From positions 1-31,148 of the forward strand of contig JAEZDV010000086.1 of NCBI GenBank assembly GCA_023417985.1: DNA of 31,148 nt, written 5' to 3'. Made by a program: the position numbers and the translations under genes. Numbering within the stretch: position 1 is the stretch's first letter; each line of letters starts with the position of its first letter. This document shows positions 8,536 to 15,930 of the stretch, piece by piece. Source of the DNA: Actinomycetes bacterium. Lineage in GTDB: Bacteria > Actinomycetota > Actinomycetes > Mycobacteriales > Mycobacteriaceae. Below the pieces are notes generated by a model. The model ran no database searches and was not told the origin of the DNA. It worked only from the letters and a program-made list of their open reading frames with translations.

Positions 8536-9396
8536 TCACCCCGCCAGGTGCAGTTGGCGACTGCTGCCGTAGAGCGCCAGCGAGATCAGCAGGGTGACGG
8601 CGACGACGGCGATCAGTGACATCCGTACGGCACGGCCGGTGGCGACGCCGACGCCGGAAGGGCCACCTGTCGCGGTGAAGCCGTAGTAGCTGTGGACGGT
8701 CATCACGACGAGCGCCATCGTCACGGCCTGGACGAACGACCACGCGACGTCGCTGGGGCGCAGGAATGTCGAGAAGTAGTGGTCGTAGACGCCGGCGGAC
8801 TGACCGAGGATCACCACCGTCGCGATGCGGCTCGACAGGAAGGCCGCGAGCACGGACAGTGCGTAGAGCGGGATCACGGCGATGAGCCCGGCCAGGATGC
8901 GGGTGCCGACGAGGTACGGAACCGAACGGACGGCCATGACCTCGAGCGCATCGATCTCCTCGCTGATGCGCATGGCGCCGAGTTGCGCGGTGGTCCCCGC
9001 GCCGATGGTGGCAGCCAGGCCGACCCCGGCGGTCACCGGAGCGATCACCCGCACGTTGACGTAGGCCGAGAGGAACCCCGTCAATGCTTCGACGCCGATG
9101 TTGCCGAGCGACGTGAAGCCCTGGACCGCGACGGTCGCACCCGCGAACAACGTCAGGAACCCCATGATGGCGACGCTGCCGCCGACCATCGCGAGAATCC
9201 CGGTGCCCAATCCGATCTCGGAGACCACGCGCATCGTTTCCCGCGGGTAGTGGCGCGCCGCCTTGCCTGTGGAGGCGAGCGCTCCGATCGAGAAGATCAC
9301 CTGCCGGCCGAGGGTGTCGACGCCGCGCGACACAGCGCGACCGGCTCGTCGCACCGCGTGGGTGGTCCGTCCCCCGATGGGGCCTGCCACGCTCAC
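8536..9396 (-). CDS. YrbEB permease of the second mce operon (MlaE family)
   Basis: 286 residues of the MlaE/YrbE integral membrane family, the membrane core of Mce ABC-type importers. It has several hydrophobic segments and the family signature GAGTTAQLGAMRISEEIDAL, where the Glu-rich part corresponds to the cytoplasmic coupling helix for the ATPase. The end reads TLLISLALYG, parallel to SupB. The start is taken as GTG 9396, which overlaps the stop of the upstream permease gene as GTGA; a second in-frame GTG at 9390 is also possible. It resembles SupB closely along its length, including YDHYFSTFLRPSD versus YDHYFTTFLIPTD. Confidence 0.92.
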   Translation of the reverse strand: MSVAGPIGGRTTHAVRRAGRAVSRGVDTLGRQVIFSIGALASTGKAARHYPRETMRVVSEIGLGTGILAMVGGSVAIMGFLTLFAGATVAVQGFTSLGNIGVEALTGFLSAYVNVRVIAPVTAGVGLAATIGAGTTAQLGAMRISEEIDALEVMAVRSVPYLVGTRILAGLIAVIPLYALSVLAAFLSSRIATVVILGQSAGVYDHYFSTFLRPSDVAWSFVQAVTMALVVMTVHSYYGFTATGGPSGVGVATGRAVRMSLIAVVAVTLLISLALYGSSRQLHLAG

Positions 9397-10157
9397 CGAC
9401 CCATCACCGCGATGCCGATGGCGGTGAGCAACATGTTGGCCAGAAACAACGCTACGAACGCGAACACCACGGTCTCGTTGACGGCTTCGCCGACGCTCTT
9501 GGGCCCACCTGTCACCGACAGGCCGCGGTGACAGGCGATGAGCCCTGCGAGCAGGCCGAACACGGCCGCTTTCGTTTCCGACAGCACCAGTTCGTCCGGG
9601 CCGACGAGGAGGGTGACCCCTGCGGCGTAGGCGCCGGGATCGATGTTCTGGAACGTCACCGAGAACAAGAATCCGCCGACGAGCCCGATCGCGCACACCG
9701 CGCCGTTGAGCGTCACCGCGACCGCCATCGACGCGAGGGCGCGCGGCAGCACGAGTCGCGAGGCGGGATCGATACCGAGTACCTCCAGCGCCGCGATCTC
9801 GTCGCGGATCGTGCGTGAACCGAGGTCGGCCGCGATGGCGGTGGCACCCGCCCCGGCGACGACGAGAACCGTGACGAGCGGACCGATCTGGGTGACGGCA
9901 CCAAGACCGGCGCCGGCGCCGCTGAGGTCACCCGCGCCGATCTCCAGCAGGAGGGAGTTGAGGGTGAACACCACGAGGACGGTGAAGGGGATGGACATGA
10001 GAACGGTCGGGAGGAGCGAGACCCGTGCGATGAACCAGAACTGCGTCAGAAACTCACGCCATTGGAACGGTCCACGAAACAACCCGGTGAGCGCATCGAG
10101 CGACAACGCGTAGAAGCCACCGAGGGCACGCGCTGCCGTGCCGGGCACCGATCCCAT
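9393..10157 (-). CDS. YrbEA permease of the second mce operon (MlaE family)
   Basis: 254 residues, the same length as SupA here. By eye it is about three quarters identical to SupA over a core of roughly 98 residues, from REFLTQFWF through to EVLGIDP. It carries the MlaE signature around GAGATAIAADLGSRTIRDEI and multiple membrane segments. The start codon at 10157 is preceded by a purine-rich GGAGAAACGAGGAG stretch on the minus strand. It begins only 47 bp after the fadD17 stop, with no obvious terminator, so it is probably co-transcribed with fadE26-fadE27-fadD17. It should pair with the downstream YrbEB as the permease of a second Mce importer. Confidence 0.93.
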   Translation of the reverse strand: MGSVPGTAARALGGFYALSLDALTGLFRGPFQWREFLTQFWFIARVSLLPTVLMSIPFTVLVVFTLNSLLLEIGAGDLSGAGAGLGAVTQIGPLVTVLVVAGAGATAIAADLGSRTIRDEIAALEVLGIDPASRLVLPRALASMAVAVTLNGAVCAIGLVGGFLFSVTFQNIDPGAYAAGVTLLVGPDELVLSETKAAVFGLLAGLIACHRGLSVTGGPKSVGEAVNETVVFAFVALFLANMLLTAIGIAVMGR

Positions 10158-10204
10158 CGCTCCTCGTTTCTCCTACGGGGTTCTGCGTGGCGTCGCGATA
10201 GAAC

Positions 10205-11842
10205 TTATCGGTGTCCGGAGCCCACCGTCAGAGGTTCGAGGAGGTGCGTCATCTCGGGTGACAGCAACACGAATTCGGACGCGCCCCGTTCGCGGATCCA
10301 GACCGGATCGGTGCAGTGCCACCGCTCCGCCGCGAGCGACCGGGTGAGGATCTTGAACGTCGCGGTGCGCGGGAAGTCGCGGCAGACGCGGACGAGGGTC
10401 GGCACCTGTTTGGGACCGAGATCGGTTTGTGCCGCGAGGAACCGGGCGAACTCGATCGGGTCGAATTCTTCGGTGACGGAGGGGATCACCGCTGCCATCA
10501 CGCGATCTCCGACGTGCCGATCGGGGACGCCGTACACCGACACCTGAGCGAAACCGGGGTACCGCATGAGGACGCGCTCGATGGGCGCGGCGCCGAGATT
10601 CTCGCCGTCGACCCGTAACCACCCGGAACTGCGGCCCGCGAAGTACACGAATCCGCCTCGATCGCGGTAGCCCAGATCTCCGCTGTGATATCTGCCGTCG
10701 CGGATGCGTTCGGCGTCTGCCTCGGGATTCTTGTAGTAACCGCTGAACATCCCCGCCCCGCGGACGTTGACCAGTTCGCCGGTGGCGACGTCGGCGTTCA
10801 CGATCCGGCCCTCGTCGTCGAATTCTGCCGGGGGACAAGGTAGCCCGGTTTCGGGGTCGAGTATCTCGATTCCGTCCGGGAGCTTGCCGAGGGCACCGGG
10901 GGGCGCGCCCGGAGTCGCGGCGATCGATACGCCGCCCTCCGTGGAGCCGAATCCGTCGACGACCCGCGCTCCGAATCTGCGGGTGAACTCGGCGACGGCC
11001 GGTGCCGTGCCTTCGTTGCCGTACATGATGCGCAGCGGGTTTTCCGCGTCGTCCGGTCGCTCCGGCGTCGCGACGATGTACGACAGGGGCTTGCCGACGT
11101 AGTTCGCGTAGGTGACACCGAATTTCCGCAGGTCCGACACGAACCCGGAGGCCGAGAACCGGCGACGCAGCGCCATGCCGGACCGGGCTGCCAGGGCAAC
11201 GCCCCACCCGGCCATGATCGCGTTGGAGTGGAACATCGGCATCGACAGGTACACCACGTCGGACGGTCCGAGCCCGAACCGTTCCGCGAGCATCACTCCC
11301 GGTCCGGTGACCTTCCCGTGCGTGCAGCGCACCGCCTTCGGGTCGCCGCTCGTACCGGAGGTGAAGATCAGCATGAACAGGTTGTCGGGCGTGGTGTCCG
11401 CGACGACCGGCGCCGATCCGGCGAAGGGTGCGAGCAACGCCGGCCATTCACCGGAGTCGACGTCGACCATACGCACACCGGGCAGGTCGAGTCCGTCGAG
11501 CAGGACCAGATGCGCCGAGTCGGTGAACACCACCTGGCAGTCGGTGAGCAGGATGTCGCGGGCGAGCGCCTCGCCTCGTCGCGTGGTGTTCAGCCCTGCG
11601 ATAACCGACCCGGACAACGCGGCGGCGCCGAGCAGCAGCGAGAACTCGGGCACGTTGTCCATGAGCACACCGATGTGCGGAGGGGAACTGCCGTCGAGCA
11701 GTTCCCGCAGCAACGCCGCACGGTCGTGCGAAGCGCGGACATGCTCGCGCCACGAGATGTGAACGTCCTCGAATTGCAGTCCTCGGTCGTCGATTTCCGA
11801 GAGCCCGGTGAGCAACGAGGTGACGGTGGGATCCGCGGTCAT
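10205..11842 (-). CDS. fadD17: FadD17-type steroid side-chain acyl-CoA synthetase
   Basis: 545 residues of the adenylate-forming acyl-CoA synthetase superfamily, which activates a carboxylic acid with ATP and then transfers it to CoA. The P-loop TSGTSGDPK is at 161-169, the FGSTEG motif at 298-303, YHSGDL at 385-390 and the hinge region FAGRSSGWLRVDGENL at 401-416. The C-terminal catalytic Lys is Lys497 in TATFKI. In actinobacteria FadD17 acts on cholesterol side-chain acids, with published work favouring the five-carbon side chain (C24). The assignment rests on family plus synteny directly after fadE26-fadE27. The start ATG 11842 lies 19 bp after the fadE27 stop; a longer upstream frame overlaps fadE27 and was rejected. 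Mycobacterial FadD17 is somewhat shorter, about 500 residues. Confidence 0.88.
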   Translation of the reverse strand: MTADPTVTSLLTGLSEIDDRGLQFEDVHISWREHVRASHDRAALLRELLDGSSPPHIGVLMDNVPEFSLLLGAAALSGSVIAGLNTTRRGEALARDILLTDCQVVFTDSAHLVLLDGLDLPGVRMVDVDSGEWPALLAPFAGSAPVVADTTPDNLFMLIFTSGTSGDPKAVRCTHGKVTGPGVMLAERFGLGPSDVVYLSMPMFHSNAIMAGWGVALAARSGMALRRRFSASGFVSDLRKFGVTYANYVGKPLSYIVATPERPDDAENPLRIMYGNEGTAPAVAEFTRRFGARVVDGFGSTEGGVSIAATPGAPPGALGKLPDGIEILDPETGLPCPPAEFDDEGRIVNADVATGELVNVRGAGMFSGYYKNPEADAERIRDGRYHSGDLGYRDRGGFVYFAGRSSGWLRVDGENLGAAPIERVLMRYPGFAQVSVYGVPDRHVGDRVMAAVIPSVTEEFDPIEFARFLAAQTDLGPKQVPTLVRVCRDFPRTATFKILTRSLAAERWHCTDPVWIRERGASEFVLLSPEMTHLLEPLTVGSGHR

Positions 11843-11861
11843 GAAGGTCCTCGTCGTCCGG

Positions 11862-12977
11862 TCAGGCGGGTGTGGCGGCCAGTGCGCGACCGAGTGCGCG
11901 CAACTGGGCAGTGGCCGAACCGAGCAGGAATTCGTTCTGTTTCGCGGCGAGGAAATAGCGGTGCACGGGGTGATCCTCGTCGAGACCGACGCCCCCGTGG
12001 ATGTGGACGGCAGTGTGCGCCACTCGGTGGCCCGCATCTGCCGCCCAGAACGCGGCACTGCGAAGTTCTTCGGCATACGGTGCGCCGCAGTCCATCCGAT
12101 ACGCGGCCTGCCACAACGTCAGCCGCACGGCTTTGACGTCGATGTAGGCGTCCGCGAGTCGCTGCGCGACGGCCTGGAAACTGCCGATCGGCCTGTCGAA
12201 CTGGACGCGCTCGCGGGCGTACTGCGCCGTGAGTTCGAGGGCGCGGTCGAGGACGCCGCACTGGTATGCCGCCGAACCGAGCAGCATCCGGTCGCGCAGT
12301 CGCGCGGCGACGGTGGCGCCGTCGTGTCCGAGGGTCCGGTCGGCGCCGAGCACGGCTCCGGCCAGAGTGAGGATGCCTCGGCTGGTGCGGTCGGTGGTCG
12401 CCTGACGCGTGACGTGGACTCCGTGGTCGCCGGACCGGACCAGGAACACCGCGACGGAGCCGTCGAGGGAGGCGGGGACCAGGAATCCGTCGGCGACGGG
12501 TGCGGCGTCGACGACGGTCTTGGTGCCGTCGAGCAGATACCCGTCGTCCGTTGCGTGTGCACGGGTGGCGGGAGTCTCCGGATCGTCGTCGAATTCTTCG
12601 GACAGCGCGGCGGTGAGGACGAGGGTGCCGTCGGCGGCCGGTCGCGCCCATTCCGACAGCTGTTGCGGCGTCCCGAACTCGGCGATCGTCGCCGCACAGG
12701 CCGCGATGGACGTGAGATACGGGACGGCGGCAACTCCGCGCCCGAGCTCGATCAGGATGCTCGCCTGTTCGAGAGGGCCGTACCCGTCACCGCCCACCGA
12801 CTCGGGCAAGGCTGCGCCGAGAATCCCCGAGGAGGCGAGCACGTCCCACAGCGGCCGGTCGATACGGTCGTCGAGGGAGTCGAGCGTGCGAAGGTGTTCG
12901 TTGGTGACGAGGTCGGACACGATGCTGCGGGTCAGGCCCGAAAGGTCCTGCTGAGCTTCGGTGAGGGTGAAGTCCAC
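11862..12977 (-). CDS. fadE27: FadE27 (ChsE5)-type acyl-CoA dehydrogenase subunit
   Basis: 371 residues, close to the mycobacterial length. It has the acyl-CoA dehydrogenase fold with the C-terminal FAD-contact segment RERVQFDRPIGSFQAVAQ and HIHGGVGLDEDHP. It lacks the usual SEPEAGTD substrate/FAD loop, and at the position of the FadE26 catalytic Glu it has Asp in LRDRML. This fits the beta subunit of an alpha2beta2 steroid acyl-CoA dehydrogenase: it supplies FAD contacts while FadE26 supplies the active site. ChsE4-ChsE5 is known to desaturate 3-oxocholest-4-en-26-oyl-CoA. The start is GTG 12977, preceded by GAAGGA on the minus strand, and lies 15 bp after the fadE26 stop. Confidence 0.9.
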   Translation of the reverse strand: MDFTLTEAQQDLSGLTRSIVSDLVTNEHLRTLDSLDDRIDRPLWDVLASSGILGAALPESVGGDGYGPLEQASILIELGRGVAAVPYLTSIAACAATIAEFGTPQQLSEWARPAADGTLVLTAALSEEFDDDPETPATRAHATDDGYLLDGTKTVVDAAPVADGFLVPASLDGSVAVFLVRSGDHGVHVTRQATTDRTSRGILTLAGAVLGADRTLGHDGATVAARLRDRMLLGSAAYQCGVLDRALELTAQYARERVQFDRPIGSFQAVAQRLADAYIDVKAVRLTLWQAAYRMDCGAPYAEELRSAAFWAADAGHRVAHTAVHIHGGVGLDEDHPVHRYFLAAKQNEFLLGSATAQLRALGRALAATPA

Positions 12978-12992
12978 GTGGAGGATCCTTCG

Positions 12993-14177
12993 TTAGCGCT
13001 TGGCGGGGGGCTGGCCGAGGGCAGCCATTGCGATGATGTCGCGCTGGACCTCGTTGGTGCCGCCGCCGAAGGTGAGGATGAGGGAACTGCGGTGCATGCG
13101 TTCGATCCGGCCGCGGAGCAGTGCCCCGGGAGAATTCTGCCGGACCGTGGCCGACGGCCCCAGAATCTCCATCAGCAGCCGGTACGCCTCGGTCGCGAAT
13201 TCGGTTCCGAACACCTTGTTGGCCGACGCGGGCGCGGGGCCGAGGGGCGTCTTCCCGGCACTCGAGGCGATGTCCCAGTTCATCAGCTTGAGGTATTCGG
13301 CACGGGCGTGCACCCGCGCCAGATTCACCTGCACCCACTCCTGATCCGCGATCCTCCGGCCGTCGGGCAGCTTCGTCTGCTGTGCCCAGCGGCGCACCTC
13401 GGCCAGCGCGGTGAGTACCGGGCCTGCCGACGTCAGAGCGACACGCTCGTGGTTGAGCTGGTTGGTGATCAGAGACCAGCCGCGATTCTCTTCGCCCACC
13501 AGAGCGGACGCCGGTACGCGTACGTTCTCGTAATAGGTGGCACTCGTGTCCGGCCCTGCCATGGTGTGCACCGGTGTGTACGAGAATCCCTCGGCGTCCG
13601 TGGGGACTATCAGGACGCTGATGCCCTTGTGCTTCTTGGCATCCGGGTCGGTTCGCACCGCGAGCCAGATGTAGTCGGCGTAGGCGATCAGGCTGGTCCA
13701 CATCTTCTGGCCGTTGATCACCCAGTCGTCGCCGTCGCGCACGGCGGTGGTGCGCAGCGAGGCGAGGTCCGTGCCGGCTTCGGGTTCGGAGTAGCCGATC
13801 GAGAAGTGCAGTTCGCCGGCGGAGATGCGGGGAAGGAAGTAGTCCTTCTGTTCCGGGGTGCCGTAGTGCATGATCGTCGGCGCGACCGAGTCGATGGTCA
13901 GGAACGGAACGGGTGCGCCCGCTATCGCCGCCTCGTCGGTGAAGATCAACTGGTCCATCGCGGAACGGTTCTGGCCACCGTATTCCTCGGGCCAGCCGAG
14001 GGTGAGCCACCCGTCTTTGCCCATCTGCTGCACGATCTCGCGATACACGTTGCCCGAACCGTATTCGCCGGTGGTGGCGGCGAGTGCCTCGCGCCGTTCC
14101 GGGGTCATGAGGTGGGTGAAATAGTTACGCAATTCCTCGCGTAGCGCCTGTTGCTCGGAGGTATAGCTGATGTCCAC
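12993..14177 (-). CDS. fadE26: FadE26 (ChsE4)-type acyl-CoA dehydrogenase subunit
   Basis: 394 residues. The middle domain has the full loop YSEPEAGTDLASLRT (129-143), and the C-terminal domain has FGGGTNEVQRDIIA. Gly replaces the Glu used as base by medium-chain enzymes. The likely base is Glu244 in NHERVAL, the position used in isovaleryl- and long-chain-type enzymes and in ChsE4. It lacks the RxQFxxPI FAD segment, which FadE27 provides, so the two should work as a heteromer in the first beta-oxidation step of the cholesterol side chain. The start is GTG 14177, with GTGGAG upstream. It is the first gene of the minus-strand operon and faces fdxD across a KstR-type box. Confidence 0.9.
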   Translation of the reverse strand: MDISYTSEQQALREELRNYFTHLMTPERREALAATTGEYGSGNVYREIVQQMGKDGWLTLGWPEEYGGQNRSAMDQLIFTDEAAIAGAPVPFLTIDSVAPTIMHYGTPEQKDYFLPRISAGELHFSIGYSEPEAGTDLASLRTTAVRDGDDWVINGQKMWTSLIAYADYIWLAVRTDPDAKKHKGISVLIVPTDAEGFSYTPVHTMAGPDTSATYYENVRVPASALVGEENRGWSLITNQLNHERVALTSAGPVLTALAEVRRWAQQTKLPDGRRIADQEWVQVNLARVHARAEYLKLMNWDIASSAGKTPLGPAPASANKVFGTEFATEAYRLLMEILGPSATVRQNSPGALLRGRIERMHRSSLILTFGGGTNEVQRDIIAMAALGQPPAKR

Positions 14178-14216
14178 GAACGCTCCACTTCGCCGCTGCG
14201 GGATTACGGCGAATCA

Positions 14217-14245
14217 TTGCACAGAATTGGAACGCGTTCTAGCCT
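14217..14245 (+). promoter_or_regulatory. fdxD promoter with embedded KstR-type operator
   Basis: A -35-like TTGCAC (14217-14222) and a -10-like TAGCCT (14240-14245) are spaced by 17 bp. The operator described in the next entry lies between them and covers the first two bases of the -10. The hexamers are weak, but the geometry is the same as upstream of hsd4A. The start codon of fdxD follows 43 bp after the -10. Confidence 0.55.
14228..14241 (+). promoter_or_regulatory. KstR-type operator in the fadE26-fdxD divergent region
   Basis: TGGAACGCGTTCTA matches TnnAACnnGTTnnA at every fixed position. It is the only such box in the 111-bp gap between the divergent genes fadE26 and fdxD, so it probably controls both directions. 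It lies 50 bp from the fadE26 start. A minus-strand -35/-10 pair is not clear to me. Confidence 0.8.
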
Positions 14246-14288
14246 GTTGGCAGTTCGGTCGATGCGAAAGTGAAACGAGGTTCGGGTC

Positions 14289-14474
14289 ATGGATGTCAAG
14301 GTCGACTTCGACCGCTGCGAGGCGAACGGCGTGTGTGTCGGTTTGGCACCCGATGTCTTCGATCTCACCGACGACGACGAGTTGCTCGTCACTCACCCTG
14401 TTCCCGAGGGTAGCGAGGGCAACGTGCGTGAGGCGATCGCGCAGTGTCCTCGGGCGGCGCTGTCCGAAGCGTGA
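14289..14474 (+). CDS. fdxD: FdxD, small [3Fe-4S]-type ferredoxin
   Basis: 61-residue ferredoxin with Cys10, Cys16 and Cys53-Pro54. The position that holds the second Cys of a [4Fe-4S] motif is Asn13 (CEANGVC), which indicates a [3Fe-4S] cluster as in P450-associated actinobacterial ferredoxins. It is rich in Asp and Glu, as expected for an electron carrier docking on basic partners. In M. tuberculosis the corresponding gene, fdxD, lies between fadE26 and hsd4A, as here. It may donate electrons to a steroid-oxidising P450 or another oxygenase; no such partner is encoded in this window. The short gap to hsd4A contains a separate promoter. Confidence 0.92.
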   Translation: MDVKVDFDRCEANGVCVGLAPDVFDLTDDDELLVTHPVPEGSEGNVREAIAQCPRAALSEA

Positions 14475-14492
14475 AGCCGGGCCACTCCGGCC

Positions 14493-14521
14493 TTGTCATA
14501 AACAGGAACAGGTTCTACATT
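14493..14521 (+). promoter_or_regulatory. hsd4A promoter with embedded KstR-type operator
   Basis: TTGTCA (14493-14498) and TACATT (14516-14521) are spaced by 17 bp, giving 5/6 and 4/6 matches to the sigma70-type consensus. A KstR-type box lies between them. The promoter sits in the gap between fdxD and hsd4A and leaves a leader of about 70 bases before the ATG at 14598. Confidence 0.65.
14504..14517 (+). promoter_or_regulatory. KstR-type operator upstream of hsd4A
   Basis: AGGAACAGGTTCTA matches TnnAACnnGTTnnA except at the first position (A for T). Both core halves AAC and GTT are intact. It covers the spacer and the first two bases of the -10, so a bound repressor would block RNA polymerase. 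Confidence 0.7.
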
Positions 14522-14597
14522 TCTGGTCGGTCCCCGTGAGCGGGATGTCCACCGGCGCGTGATCTTCCGGCCCGCCCGAATCGCAAGGAGTGCGTGG

Positions 14598-15503
14598 ATG
14601 AGTTCTGTCGGCAGCGGTGTGTCCCTCGAAGGCAAGGTCGCGGTGGTCACCGGCGCGGGCTCCGGACTCGGACGGGCCGAAGCGCTCGCGCTGGCTCGGG
14701 CCGGCGCAGCCGTCGTCGTCAACGATCTCGCGGTGAACGATTCGGTGGAGGACACGCTCGCGCAGATCCGCGCCGTCGGGCCCGGGGCGACGTTCGTGCC
14801 GGGAAGCGTCGCCGAACGTGCGACCGCCGACGCGATGGTCGAAGCGGCCGAAAGGGACTTCGGTGGCGTGGACATCGTCGTCAACAACGCGGGGATCACG
14901 CGCGATCGCATGCTGCCGAACATGTCCGACGACGAATGGGACTCGGTGGTCGCGGTTCACCTGCGCGGCCATTTCCTCTTGTGCCGTAATGCCGCTGCGT
15001 ACTGGCGAGCGAAGTCCAAGCAGGCCGGGGGACCGGTCTACGGGCGCATCGTGAACACCTCGTCCGAGGCAGGTCTGCTCGGACCGGAGGGCCAGGCCAA
15101 CTACGGCGCGGCTAAGGCCGGCATCACCGCGCTGACCGTGTCGGCTGCGCGCGGGCTCGCCCGGTACGGCGTACGCGCGAACGCGATCTGCCCTCGCGCC
15201 CGCACCGCCATGACCGAGTCGGTATTCGGCGATGCTCCCGAGGGTGAGGTCGATCCGCTCTCGCCCGATCATGTCGCGAACCTGGTCTCCTACCTCGCGT
15301 CACCCGCTGCCGATCACATCAGCGGCCAGGTGTTCATCGTCTACGGGCCGATGGTCGCGCTGATGGCGGCACCGGTCGTGGAGCAGCGTTTCGACACCGA
15401 GGTGCAGTGGACGCCGGATGCTCTCGCGGCCGAGTTGGGCGGCTACTTCGCCGACCGCGACCCGGCGGCGACGTTCTCGGCGTCCGACGCCCTCAAACTT
15501 TGA
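14598..15503 (+). CDS. hsd4A: Hsd4A-type short-chain dehydrogenase (hydroxysteroid / hydroxyacyl-CoA)
   Basis: 301 residues of the classical short-chain dehydrogenase family. The cofactor loop TGAGSGLG is at 18-25, NNAG at 96-99, and the catalytic Ser is in NTSS (about 155-156), with Tyr169 and Lys173 in YGAAK. An Asp at the end of the second strand (VVNDL) favours NAD over NADP. Hsd4A enzymes act as 17-beta-hydroxysteroid dehydrogenases and as beta-hydroxyacyl-CoA dehydrogenases in sterol side-chain breakdown. The C-terminal extension of about 60 residues after the fold is typical of this subgroup. The start is ATG 14598, with AAGGAG at 14585-14590; an in-frame upstream start at 14559 has no good ribosome site. 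Synteny with fdxD and supA supports the name. Confidence 0.9.
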   Translation: MSSVGSGVSLEGKVAVVTGAGSGLGRAEALALARAGAAVVVNDLAVNDSVEDTLAQIRAVGPGATFVPGSVAERATADAMVEAAERDFGGVDIVVNNAGITRDRMLPNMSDDEWDSVVAVHLRGHFLLCRNAAAYWRAKSKQAGGPVYGRIVNTSSEAGLLGPEGQANYGAAKAGITALTVSAARGLARYGVRANAICPRARTAMTESVFGDAPEGEVDPLSPDHVANLVSYLASPAADHISGQVFIVYGPMVALMAAPVVEQRFDTEVQWTPDALAAELGGYFADRDPAATFSASDALKL

Positions 15504-15542
15504 GTCCTTCGACTCGCCGATAGACAGCTCAGTGCAACCGCA

Positions 15543-15578
15543 CGTGACACGTATCCTGAGCACCGGGTGCGTGTCACG
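15543..15578 (+). terminator. Inverted repeat after hsd4A, possible terminator
   Basis: CGTGACACG (15543-15551) and CGTGTCACG (15570-15578) are perfect inverted 9-mers, extendable by one G-U pair. They lie 40 bp after the hsd4A stop. There is no T tract, so it may equally be a protein-binding site. Confidence 0.4.
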
Positions 15579-15832
15579 CGGACCGGTCCGGCTCCGGTCG
15601 CGCGGTGCCACGCGGCTCGGACAGAAGAGATACTTGTTCTAGTTTTCCCGCCGATGAATTGCAGAATTCAACCTTTCCGGCCGCTCGCGCATATCAAGCG
15701 GGTGACGGGACGACATTCCGAATCGCAGGAAACTGCCTGATCAATGCGGCGTTTGTCCGAATAACCGAGAGCGGAGCCCCGGGTCGTGCGGGAGCGAAAT
15801 AAAACAAATGTGCTGGCCACGGGGGTGTTTCT

Positions 15833-15861
15833 TTGACACGTGAACACGTTCTAGTTACTAT
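15833..15861 (+). promoter_or_regulatory. mce4 operon promoter
   Basis: A perfect TTGACA (15833-15838) is followed after exactly 17 bp by TACTAT (15856-15861). This is the best sigma70-type promoter in the window. Transcription should begin near 15868, leaving a leader of about 60 bases before supA. The KstR-type box lies wholly within the spacer. Confidence 0.8.
15840..15853 (+). promoter_or_regulatory. KstR-type operator in the mce4 promoter
   Basis: GTGAACACGTTCTA matches TnnAACnnGTTnnA at all fixed positions except the first (G for T). It occupies the spacer between -35 and -10 of the mce4 promoter. The mce4 operon is a known KstR target in mycobacteria and rhodococci. Confidence 0.78.
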
Positions 15862-15930
15862 GACGCGGGTCACATCGGGTTTTTGTGCACGGCCGCTACG
15901 CGGTTCGCTAGATGAACGAAAGGGGAGACG

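Larger units (their letters stand above)
15504..15930. other. 427-bp intergenic control region between hsd4A and supA
   Basis: No convincing gene was found. From the left it holds a 9-bp inverted repeat with an 18-base loop (15543-15578), a 12-bp palindrome CGGACCGGTCCG (15579-15590) and a degenerate KstR-like half box (15628-15641). An AT-richer stretch follows (about 15640-15830), then the mce4 promoter with its operator. The leader after the expected transcription start is about 60 bases and ends in a good ribosome site. The AT-richer stretch holds the small symmetric element GAATT-GCAG-AATTC (15656-15669). Confidence 0.7.

Noticed and set aside
10196..10210. CGATA-GAACT-TATCG small inverted repeat at the fadD17 stop, considered as a KstR box or terminator
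   Set aside because: Only the AAC half fits the operator pattern, and a 5-bp stem with a 5-base loop is too weak for a terminator. It does not argue against read-through into yrbEA.
11808..14144. A 778-codon open frame on the plus strand opposite fadE27 and fadE26
   Set aside because: It is antisense to two clear acyl-CoA dehydrogenases and has no recognisable domain or ribosome site.
15605..15802. A 65-codon frame in the hsd4A-supA gap
   Set aside because: It has no ribosome site or recognisable motif, and it lies over a region better explained as regulatory.
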